A stretch of DNA of 64,000 nucleotides from Mycogone perniciosa (Eukaryota > Ascomycota > Sordariomycetes > Hypocreales > Hypocreaceae). The position numbers were made by a program, and so were the translations under genes. Under the pieces are notes generated by a model, which was given only the letters and a program-made list of their open reading frames with translations, searched no databases and was not told where the DNA came from. This document shows, in pieces, positions 21,951 to 31,569 of the stretch (position 1 is the first letter of the stretch; each line of letters starts with the position of its first letter). The DNA is taken from NCBI GenBank assembly GCA_025331125.1, contig JAOALB010000086.1, forward strand, positions 124,001 to 188,000, in the 5' to 3' direction.

Positions 21951-23164
21951 ATGGCCACCTTCAACGGCGGAAGCTCCTCCAAGGCTCCCGACTATGACGG
22001 CAGCACCAGCGCCAGCACTGGCTTCCAGCCCCAGAAGATCATGGCTGTACAGCCGCCCAAGGAGGAGGACCTTCAGCGCAGCTATGCCACTGTCGTCGGT
22101 ACAGATGCTGACCCCAAGGGCTGGTACGGCGGCATGAGTATGTCTCTTCCATCTATCGTATTGTCGCAAAGGCCCTGCCATGTTCTAACGTAGCCCTCTC
22201 TTCTAGTCAATGCTCTTGGTGACTGTGTTGGAACCTTGGGCGCCATTCCTTGCTGCATCATCTGCCCCAACCCCTACAAGAGTGTCGGCCAGGGCCAGGT
22301 CGGTCTCGTCACCAAGTTCGGTCGCTTCTACAAGGCTGTCGACCCCGGTCTGGTCAAGATCAACCCTCTCAGCGAGAAGCTCATCCAAGTCGACGTCAAG
22401 ATCCAGATCGCAGAGGTTCCCGAGCAGACCTGCATGACCAAGGACAACGTCACCCTCCGGCTCACCTCCGTCATCTACTACCACATTGTCGCACCCCACA
22501 AGGCCGCCTTTGGCATCTCCAATGTTCGCCAGGCCCTCGTTGAGCGGACCCAGACTACCCTGCGTCATGTTGTTGGTGCCCGCGTTCTCCAGGACGTCAT
22601 TGAGCGCCGCGAGGAGATCGCCCAGTCTATTGGCGAGATCATTGAGGATGTTGCCGCTGGCTGGGGTGTTCAGGTGGAGAGCATGTTGATCAAAGATATT
22701 CTCTTTAGCCAGGACCTGCAAGACTCGCTTTCCATGGCCGCTCAGAGCAAGCGTATCGGCGAGAGCAAGATCATCGCCGCAAAGGCCGAGGTAAGGACAA
22801 CCAACATCACCAACTACAGCAAAAAACAAATGCTCCATCTGAGAAATCTCTGTATACTGACAATGAATGCTCTTTACAGGTTGAATCTGCCAAGTTGATG
22901 CGCCAGGCCGCCGACATCCTGAGCTCTGCGCCCGCCATGCAGATCCGCTACCTCGAGGCCATGCAAGCCATGGCCAAGACTGCCAACAGCAAGGTCATCT
23001 TCCTGCCCGGAAGCAGCCAACCTCTGAGTGGCCCTGCCATGAGTGCCGCCCTGGGCGATGGTCATACCGGTGAAGGCAGCACTGCTGCCGCTGGTCAAGA
23101 TTTTGGAGGTCAGGACCCGAGTTTCCAACAAGCCATGAACGCTCGCGTCGTGGAAAACTTTTAG
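21951..23164 (+). CDS. Stomatin/prohibitin-family (SPFH, band 7) membrane protein
   Basis: Three exons (21951-22137, 22207-22790, 22880-23164) join in phase to 351 aa. After a disordered N-terminal ~60 residues there is a hydrophobic stretch with clustered cysteines (GTLGAIPCCIICPNPYKSV), likely a membrane-inserted and possibly palmitoylated segment. The SPFH core follows (VGQGQVGLVTKFGRFYKAVD, then VTLRLTSVIYYHIV, ERTQTTLRHVVG and ERREEIAQSI). The C-terminal helix EAMQAMAKTANSKVIFLPG is typical of stomatin oligomerisation regions. Stomatins form cholesterol/sterol-associated membrane scaffolds. Which membrane is involved here is not evident from sequence. Confidence 0.92.
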
Positions 23165-24186
23165 ACTCCTGCCTCCCATGAGGGCTTGCTGCTGACTCTT
23201 GGGGCTTTTTCGGCGGTTTAGCATGGTCTACTTGATCGAGAGCTGCCTGTTGTTTTCCATGCCCCTCATCGTTTCCAACGACGCCGATGCCCTCGAAGAT
23301 CATCACACAGCACATGCATTCTGCTCGTCCCATCGAATTTATATACCCGCTTAACAGGATAATTTCCGACTGTACCATGTTTTTTTACGAACACGCTCTC
23401 GCTCGTGGATTTGGTCTTGTGCTTTACTTGCTTATTTGGGGGCGGATCTACTCGGAGTGTGGGGGGTTTGAGATGAATGAGGAAATGAGCAAAGACTTTG
23501 TGGATGTGATACCCAGGATACCCGCTCTTTGACTGAGTAGCACAATGGAAGGAAGAATGGGAGGGGACTCTGATGAATATGTGGAGTCCTTGAGGATTAA
23601 TTAAATGCTGGTAGCGCTGAATAAACAAAATATTTGTGCTGTTACTTTGTATGTACTACGGTTTTTGAATGTGTGATGGCCAGTAGGCATACATAGAATA
23701 GATGGGGTGCATTCCACCACGTCTTGACAAGATCTTCGACATTAAAGTGGGTGTGAGTTTTTGGATTCGATACGATCCATCTACGAATTATTCGAAGCAA
23801 GCACATGCCAATCAACATTCAAAAGCAAATTCATTCAAGTCTTCACTAGCCCCTAGCTCCTCTGAGATTTCCTACACAACAGGCGTGTTGAAAAAAGTTG
23901 GATCAACAGAAAATAGTCCAACCACGCCGAATGCCAGATGTAACCCCCCTAAACGCCAGCCATATTAACAAAGACAGATTGACCAGAAGCTCTCAAAGAA
24001 TCTCAGGTATCATAAATCTACAACGTCACAGGCGACATTGCAGGACCCCTACGCGCGCCGCTTCGTCTTCGCAGGACTCCTAGCCGTCGAGAGACGAAAT
24101 CGTCTTACTCGTAGACTACGCTCCCCTTTTGGGCCGCCGCCGACGGCGACCCTAGTCTCGAGCTCGATTGTGATCTTCAATGGGTT
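23165..24186. other. Convergent intergenic region
   Basis: This separates the 3' ends of the stomatin gene (+) and NOP58 (-). No gene is supported. The last 150 nt are GC-rich and include a GCCGCCGCCGACGGCG imperfect palindrome. Confidence 0.4.
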
Positions 24187-26163
24187 CTAGGCATTGAGAG
24201 ACTGACGCTTCTTCTTTTTCTGCTTCTTGTCCTTCTTGGCCTCAGACTCGGCCTCTTCATCATCCTCATACTTACGCTTCTTCTTCTTCTCAGACACGGG
24301 CTCCGCAACCTTGACTGGCGTGGGTGCCTCCTCTGTCTTGCGGAGCTTCTTAAGCTCCTTCTTGCTGTACACCTTGGGAGTGCCATCAGCACTGACCTGG
24401 ACATCACCGCGCTCATACTTTCGCTTGAACTTCTTGACCGAAAGGCCGGCGAGGTCGGCCAGTCGCTCGTATTCCTCGCTCGAGAGCTTCTTTGCTGCTG
24501 ATTTTGCTGGTGTCTTGGCACCTTCGTCGTCGCTGTCGTCCTCCTCATCATCATCCTGGGCATCTTCCATGTTTTCATCGTCATTGGAGTACTCCTCAAC
24601 GACCTCAATCAAGGGTTTCTTGTCCTTCGACTTCTTGTCCTTGCTCTTGGAGCTGTCGCCATTGGCCTCGTTCGTAACACCATCGGCGTCAACGTTGTAT
24701 CGGCGGGTATCCTTCACGGTGAACTGGCCAGCAGCAATGATTTCGCCCGATGGAGAAACGTTGGTACCCTTGGGAAGGAGTGGCTTGCCCTCAAGCTTTC
24801 GAAGCGTGTTCTCGAGCTTAAGACGGCAAGTGAGACCCAGAATGGCTCTCTTGTCATCGTCTTCGCCATCATCTTCATCATTCAGACCAAGCGCATCTAC
24901 ACGCAGAGCCAGGGCCGCCTTGGCAGACGACATACGCGCCATCTTGCCCTTGTTTTTGCCCGTTGCTGGACCAACGAGGGGAGAGTGATACATGATACCG
25001 TACTTGGGTGTATCGTGCTTGGTCTTCAGAGCTCGGAATAGCGCCTTCTCAGCTCCAAGAATCTGGATGGTAGAAGCAGGGGACTTGGCAAGGGCAATGA
25101 GAGAGCCGGCGTGGGCAATGAGTCTGGCGCCAACCATGAAACCGACGATAGCAGTCAAGTTCGGAGCAATGGATCGCATGCGGCTCTCGAGGAAAGAGGA
25201 AAGTCGGTTTCGATACTCGTGATATGCGAGAACCTCCTTTGCGAGAAGAATGAGGTTGTCAATATCCTCTTGGGTGATCTCTGTGCCCATGCTCATCTCA
25301 GCGGCTGCCTTCAGAGCGGTCTCAACTTCCTCGGGAAGGATTTCAGAGAGGTCAGTTTGGGCCATGTTGGTGCGCATGCCGGTCGCGATAACGACACGGC
25401 AAAATGCCATGTTGTCGTTCAAGATCTTGGCCATCTCAGGGAAATGCCAGCCATACCACTCCTTTGTTCTCATGGCATAGACATTGAGGTCTTTATCCAA
25501 ATCATCGAGCATCTTAATCGCCTGGATGATCATAGAGTCAACCTTGTCGGCCGAGAACTTGATCTTGTGTCGGGCCATCGAGTGGGAGAGACCGAGACTC
25601 ATCCGATCAATGTTCATCTGGTCGAGTCCGGGAATCAACGACGACACGTGCTCTCGAATGCTTCGGAAGAGATCCATCGTGTTGGAGCCAGACACGGGGG
25701 AGATGTTGAACTGGGGCAAGTTGGAGATGGCAGTTCCCAATTTCAGATCGGCGACGGCAAGAGACGCCTTTCTCTCGGCCTTGATGTCTTCCAAGAGGGA
25801 AGTCAAGAGGGTAGGGACTTTGCCCTCCCTGAGGGACGCGGCCTCCTCAAGGGCCATGGCAGCGCTCTCGAACTTGACGAACTTTTTCAGCTTCAACCTG
25901 TGCGCGACAGCTGTCAGTCTCATGGGCCTGGCATTGTCAGCCGGCAAGGCTTGAACTCACATTTCAATCACTCGCTCGGGGCGTCCAAGCTCCTCGGCAA
26001 GACTTTCATTCTTAAGGAGTTTCTTGTCGGCAGCCTTGAACAGGCCATAGCTATCCAGTGTCAGCTCAATGCAACTAGGCGCGACGAAGGTGCTCTGGGA
26101 AAGAGCCCGTTTCGCTGGCAAAACTCACCCCGCGGGCGTCTCGGCAAGAACGAAGAGAGACAT
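24187..26163 (-). CDS. NOP58: Box C/D snoRNP core protein Nop58
   Basis: Three exons on the minus strand (26129-26163, 25961-26050, 24187-25897) join in phase to 611 aa, starting MSLFVLAETPAGYGLFKAAD. The N-terminal domain is followed by the NOSIC/coiled-coil region (MIIQAIKMLDDLDKDLN, WYGWHFPEMAKIL) and the Nop domain (IAPNLTAIVGFMVGARLIAH, STIQILGAEKALFRALK, KYGIMYHSPLVG). The C terminus is a long Lys/Glu/Asp tail (KKKRKYEDDEEAESEAKK), the KKE/D nucleolar tail. Nop58 assembles with Nop56, fibrillarin and Snu13 on box C/D snoRNAs that guide rRNA 2'-O-methylation. The gene diverges from VMA6 with 468 bp between the start codons. Confidence 0.97.
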
Positions 26164-26631
26164 GGTGGATGATTGATGCTCTCTCCAACGCTCCTGCACG
26201 GTTCAGTCGAGTTCCTGCTTCCTCCTAAAGCCCAATTGCAGTCGTTGTTGTGTGCGCAAAAGTGACGGGCGAAGGTGGACGAATGAAGTTTTGGAAATTT
26301 TTCAAGTTGGAAGAAGCTTTAGTCTCCACTCAAAATTATTTTTTGGGCCCGTTTGGTGCTGGTGCTTCGAAAAGTGGGATGGCCTGCCGGGTATCGGCGT
26401 TACATAAGTTCCGGACCACCCACTCACGTGGGGAGCTCGATACGTACCTGGTATTATTGTAGCGTTCGATGCGCCTCGTCAACAATACTTAGTATTACTG
26501 TTAGAGTCCTGACAATAATACCGACTAGAAAACCAGACAGCTATTGTGGGTGATATAACACCAGAAAAATCCGCCTTTCTTTTCGCGCTGCCATTCCGTG
26601 ATTGCGCTAAGCCTGAAGGCCGTCACAAAAG
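26164..26631. promoter_or_regulatory. Bidirectional promoter NOP58 / VMA6
   Basis: This 468-bp divergent promoter contains CACGTG at 26425-26430, embedded in CCACTCACGTG (26420-26430). The same 11-mer occurs in the uS15m/uS2 promoter. E-box-type sites are bound by bHLH factors in fungi; the actual factor is unknown. Confidence 0.5.
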
Positions 26632-27879
26632 ATGGAGGGCCTATTCTTTAACGTGAACAATGGGTCAGTCGCAGTGACGTTCAGCTCACCTTGCCCTCAC
26701 TGACGCAATGCAATACAGCTATCTCGAGGGCATCATTCGAGGCTATCGCAACGGCCTGCTGACGACTGGGGCCTACAATAACCTGACGCAGTGCGAGACG
26801 ATTGACGGTACGTGTGATTGCTCGCTTGCCGATTCTTGATTGCTAACATGAACCCAGATCTCAAGCTCCAACTTGGTCCCGCCTATGGCGACTTCCTCGC
26901 CTCCCTTCCGCCGAACCCTTCGACCTCTGCCCTCGCATCTAAGACGACAGATAAGCTCATTTCAGAGTTCCGATATGTTCGTGCCAATGCTACTGGATCC
27001 TTGGCCCAGTTCATGGACTATGTCACCTACGGCTACATGATTGACAACGTCGCTCTGCTCATCACTGGCACCCTTCACGAACGAGACACCCGAGAACTTT
27101 TGGAGAGATGCCACCCCTTAGGCTGGTTCGAGACCATGCCTGTTCTCTGCGTCGCTACCAATATCGAGGAACTCTACAACAGTGTGTTGATTGAGACGCC
27201 TCTCGCGCCATACTTTAAGGGCAGTCTCAGCCACCAAGACCTGGATGAACTGAACATTGAGATTGTTCGGAACACCCTCTACAAGAACTACCTGGAGGAC
27301 TTTTACAACTTCGTTAATACCCATCCCGAAATGGCTGGAACCCCAACTGCGGAAGTCATGTCCAACATCCTTGAGTTTGAGGCTGATCGCCGAGCCATCA
27401 ATATCACTCTCAACTCGTTTGGTACTGAGTTGACCAAGGCAGACCGCAACAAACTCTATCCCACCTTTGGCAAACTGTTCCCCGAGGGCACTTTGATGCT
27501 TTCTCGGGCAGATGATGCCGAGGGCGTGCGTCTTGCCGTTGATGGTGTTCACGACTACAAAACGTTCTTTGATGCAGCCTCTCTTGGCGGCGCCTCTGGC
27601 CCTGGAAACATGGGAGGTGGCCCTACCGATGGTAAGAGCTTGGAGGATATGTTTTACCAGAAGGAGATGGAGATCTCGAAAGATGCCTTCACGAGGCAAT
27701 TTACCTTCGCAATTGTCTATGCCTGGGTGAAGTTGAGGGAACAGGTACGTGATATCATTGCCCTTCGTCTCGTATCAGTCGCTAACATCAGCCAGGAAAT
27801 CCGTAACATCACGTGGATTGCTGAGTGCATAGCCCAGAACCAGAAGGATCGTATTGGAAACTTCATCAGTGTCTTCTGA
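26632..27879 (+). CDS. VMA6: V-type proton ATPase subunit d (Vma6)
   Basis: Four exons (26632-26663, 26719-26807, 26858-27744, 27796-27879) join in phase to 363 aa, starting MEGLFFNVNNGYLEGIIRGY. Diagnostic stretches are LTQCETIDDLKLQLGPAYGD, FMDYVTYGYMIDNVALLITG, LHERDTRELLERCHPLGWF and the C-terminal LREQEIRNITWIAECIAQNQ. Subunit d sits between the rotor ring of Vo and the central stalk of V1, coupling ATP hydrolysis to proton pumping into vacuoles. The last intron (27745-27795, 51 nt) has a multiple-of-three length and no in-frame stop, so an unspliced transcript would add 17 residues. The spliced form matches the family. Confidence 0.97.
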
Positions 27880-28062
27880 TTTGCGCCAGGCTAATACTAG
27901 ATCGCTATCAGCGCACCTGTGTTTTAACATTGTTGGTTCTTAATTGCTCGGATGGGTTCAGACTAGGCGCAAATGGGAGAGGCGAAAGATTGACGTGGGC
28001 ATTCGTTCGGCCTCTAATGATTTCTATTGTACATACAGACATTTGACTATCCTACACCATCG

Positions 28063-29078
28063 TCACAGATCGATCTGTCCCTTCCATGTTGCTGGAGTGA
28101 GACCTAGCTTTTCAAGCATGTGTGTCCACCTCTCACTGCCCCTTTCTTTCCGCTCCATGTATGTCAGAAGCTTCTGGCGCCGATGCAAGAGCAGTCTCAG
28201 GTTCCTCCTGTTGTGCTTATCCTTGTAACCTCGGTTGATTTCCAAGGCCTTTGCGACTGATCTGATCTTGGCCGTCAAGATGGCGATCTGGACCTCCGAG
28301 CTGCCTGTATCCGGGCCGGCACGATCGGGCATCGGTACGGTGTTTGGTGTGATGGATTGCGGCTTAGGCTTCAGGAACTTGTCTGTCTTGTGGCGTCCAA
28401 ACTCATCGACGATGCGCCTCACGTTGGCGTGAAACCGGTCACTGGCGCTGCCATTGCTCAGAGACGTTATTCTCCGCAAAGCTTCGAGGGCCTTGTAGTG
28501 CTTCTGGTCGTGCGCCTTCTTTCTCTCCTCCTCCGTAGCAGGATCCATCTGCGACTCTACCACCCCGACCATCGGCTTCGTCAAAGCATGGGCATGCTTG
28601 GCAGCATCTTCCAGCTCGGCGTCGGTAAGGAAATGATTGCGAAGGCCGGGAGTAGTGGGAAGAGTCCGTGGCTTCTCGAGGGGCTTGCCGCTTGCATCTC
28701 GAGGCACCTCGCTGAGAGCAACCTGGCCGGCTGAGTCCAGGGACTCAAGGAATGGAGTCGTCTTGCCCCAGATTGGATCTCCCCATTCTTCGTCCCGTTT
28801 CTTCTGGAGCTCCTCACGTCGCTTGAGGTTGGCAGCTTTGCGCTGCTGAGCCTGCGCCCATTTGTAGGGATCTTGCTTGGCCTTTCGCTTCCTCTCGCGC
28901 TGGGAGAGATTGGCCGTCTGGATAATGGGGAGGAAGTTGGGTGTCACGGGTCTGGTTGCAGGCCGCAGGCATACTAGCGAGTCAATTAGCAATGCATTCT
29001 AGCATGTTTCCTCGAAAACAGAGTAACCGTACGATTGACAGTGCCTAGGCGCTGCAACAGCTCTAATCTGGGTGGCAT
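28063..29078 (-). CDS. MRPS28: Mitochondrial small-subunit ribosomal protein uS15m
   Basis: Two exons on the minus strand (29033-29078 and 28063-28973) join in phase to 318 aa. The short first exon encodes MPPRLELLQRLGTVN, the start of a basic mitochondrial targeting region. The C-terminal ~85 residues are the S15 domain: SSEVQIAILTAKIRSVAKAL, HNRRNLRLLLHRRQKLLTYM and a final helix before GQIDL. The ~200-residue N-terminal extension (with a KRKAKQDPYKWAQAQQRKAA segment) is typical of fungal mitoribosomal S15 (yeast Mrps28). The protein binds the small-subunit rRNA during mitoribosome assembly. It converges on VMA6 (183 bp between ends) and diverges from cytosolic uS2. Confidence 0.93.
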
Positions 29079-29445
29079 TGTTGCGCCAGCAGCTCGGTTC
29101 TCTGCCAGACGAAGCGATATATCGTCCTAACAGATCCTCAAAATTTCCTATGGCCGACGGCTCTCTTCGCAGAGTCGATCGTCGGATACACCCGTAGCCA
29201 AAAGTGGCTTAGCGCATCCACTCACGTGCATCCTGGAACCTCTGAGCGAGCAAGGATGCGCTAAGCCGGTTCAGTGCTAGTGGCCTCAGGGCTCTGCGAC
29301 CACACACACTTTTGGAAATTCTCTCGTTTCGCGCGAACTTTTTGCGACTTGTACGAAACGTCCCGATCGTCGATTTCTTCTTCTTCCCCCTCCACTCTCC
29401 TTTCTCCCCCATCAACGTCGAACGTCCGTCAAGAAATCAGACAAG
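29079..29445. promoter_or_regulatory. Bidirectional promoter uS15m / uS2
   Basis: These 367 bp lie between a mitochondrial and a cytosolic ribosomal protein gene. They contain a perfect 14-bp inverted repeat, GGCTTAGCGCATCC (29206-29219) and GGATGCGCTAAGCC (29254-29267), flanking 34 nt that hold CACGTG at 29223-29228. Near the uS2 ATG the sequence is pyrimidine-rich, as in ribosomal protein leaders. Confidence 0.7.
29206..29267. repeat. Perfect 14-bp inverted repeat around an E-box
   Basis: Arms at 29206-29219 and 29254-29267 are exact reverse complements. The loop includes CACGTG. The arms could be a paired transcription-factor site in the shared promoter or a hairpin in a transcript leader. 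Confidence 0.85.
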
Positions 29446-30463
29446 ATGGCTCCCTCCAACCTGCCGTCCGTTTTCAACGCCACCTCCCAGGACATTGAGA
29501 TGCTCCTGGCGGCTCAATGCCACCTCGGTAGCAAGAACCTCCAGGTTCACATGGAGCCTTACCTCTGGAAGACCCGTGCCGATGGTGTCAACGTTCTCAA
29601 CATTGGCAAGACCTGGTGCGTTCTATTTAGTGCCCGAAGCTTTGGGACAGCTGGGGAAGACTATATATGGCATGCTAACAGCCTCAAAGGGAGAAGATTG
29701 TCCTCGCTGCCCGTATCATCGTCGGCATTGACAACCCTGCCGACATTTGCGTCATCTCCGCCCGTCCCTATGGTCAGCGCGCTGTCCTCAAGTTCGCCGC
29801 CCACACCGGTGCCTCGCCCATCGCTGGTCGCTTCACCCCCGGTAGCTTCACCAACTACATCACCCGCTCTTTCAAGGAGCCCCGCCTGATCATCGTCACC
29901 GACCCTCGCACCGACGCCCAGGCCATCAAGGAGGCCAGCTATGTCAACATCCCCGTCATTGCTCTCTGCGATACCGACTCCCCCACCGAGTACGTCGACG
30001 TTGCCATCCCTACCAACAACAAGGGTCGCCACGCCATCGGTACCGTTTGGTGGATGCTTGCCCGTGAGGTCCTGAGACTCCGTGGCACCATCTTCAACCG
30101 CGAGACCCCCTGGGACGTCATGGTTGATCTGTACTTCTGTATGTTATCACTCCCCGTACTCAACCATCCGTCCATAGCTCCAGAGAAACTAACCACAAAC
30201 GCACAGACCGTGACCCTGAGGCCGAGGCCGAGGAGAAGGTTGAGGAGGAGAAGCTCCTCCCCGGCACTGAGGAGGAAGCCCCCGCCGCCATTGAGTCCGG
30301 CTTCCAGGCCGCCGCCGGCGACTGGGATGCTGCCGCCCCTGGCTTCGCCGGTGCCAACACCGCTGCCGCTGGCTGGGACGGTGCCGGTCAGGAGTGGGGT
30401 GCCGCCGCCGCCACCACCACCGGCACGGAGTGGGCTGAGGGTGCCAAGGAGAGCCAGTGGTAG
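29446..30463 (+). CDS. RPS0: 40S ribosomal protein uS2 (S0/RPSA)
   Basis: Three exons (29446-29615, 29690-30138, 30207-30463) join in phase to 291 aa. The core reads MLLAAQCHLGSKNLQVHMEP, IVLAARIIVGIDNPADICVI, AGRFTPGSFTNYITRSFKEP, LIIVTDPRTDAQAIKEASYV and AIGTVWWMLAREVLRLRGTI, unmistakably uS2. The C terminus is the eukaryotic acidic and Ala/Gly/Trp-rich tail. uS2 sits at the mRNA exit side of the 40S head-body junction and is needed for late pre-40S maturation. The leader is pyrimidine-rich. The open frame in the second exon is strongly codon-biased to C-ending codons, as expected for a ribosomal protein. Confidence 0.98.
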
Positions 30464-31569
30464 GACAGCGCTGGACCTGGCCCCGAGGCCGAAGGCGAAG
30501 CGAACAACGCTACTGAGTGGTAATGGCGATATTGGTCATCAGCAAGGAAAGCGCGTTTTCCGGCTTGCAAGACAAACGTGGTCTTGGGAGAATTGGGTTA
30601 GGCTGGCTGCACTGATGAGGGAAAGATACTCTCCCTTCGTCAGGAAGGGGGAGGGAAAGCCCTGTGCGCTCCGCTGGGGGTGGACTTGACCGTTATCCCA
30701 CCTATTTTTTTCCTTGACTTTGTTTTTTTGATGCGAGAAGCTTTTACAGCCGCCATCCAAAGTGAACAAAAAATATCAAAAATCCCATTACAACCATGCT
30801 CATATACTGGTTCCATCCGTCCACTCGCCGCGAATAATCTGTAAAACAGCTTGCAGCTGTAGAGCCGAATCACGCATCAACGTTAAAGTGAAGAGAAACT
30901 CAAACAGTGGTATATTATAGAAAGCACCTCACATCCGTATATCCCATCAACTCCAACCCATCCCAAGGCCAATATACACCTGATATACATATATAAGTGT
31001 AGGTATATATTCCATGCGCTATCAAACCAAGTATCCACAATGCCGAATGCTGGTATCCCCCTATTTCCTGCTACCCACGCTACCCATTCATGCAAACATT
31101 GGTAGAAGGAAAAATGCCGACCATCTTCACCACCCGTGATAGTAGCCGGTATGAGTGTGTATGTGGTATCAACCTTGCTAATGCCTCGAATAGACAAAGA
31201 AGAAAGAAGGAAGTAAAAAGATGCAACAATGAAACCAAAAATATGCCACGCTGCGCTTGGGTTCGTAAGTCGGATCCGTTCGTCACTATTGCTGCGAGAG
31301 AAAATCCCTATAAATTTGTGCCTAGCCTGATCCCACAAAGATCGCGGTCCTTGAGACTCAAACGAGACAAAGAAATATATGTGTGCCGAAAGATGGACAT
31401 TGGGGGTATAGTATAGGAAAGGCCACGCGTTTGTGGAGGAAGACGGGTCGTATGGTGCGGTTATCCGTGTGTCGTCAAGTGTATTGGTACAGTCATGCGT
31501 GGGCTAGTTGCCGTCTAATGTGATAATTGTAGAAAGGGGAAAAAGGCAAGTTGTCGGGTGAAAAGTAAA
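30464..31569. other. Convergent intergenic region
   Basis: This 1.1 kb separates the 3' ends of RPS0 (+) and LTE1 (-). No gene is supported. AT-rich with TATATA-type stretches near 30985-31010, probably 3' UTRs. Confidence 0.4.

Noticed and set aside
25111..26172. 353-codon plus-strand frame
   Set aside because: It is the antisense shadow of NOP58 exons. The minus strand encodes a clear Nop58.
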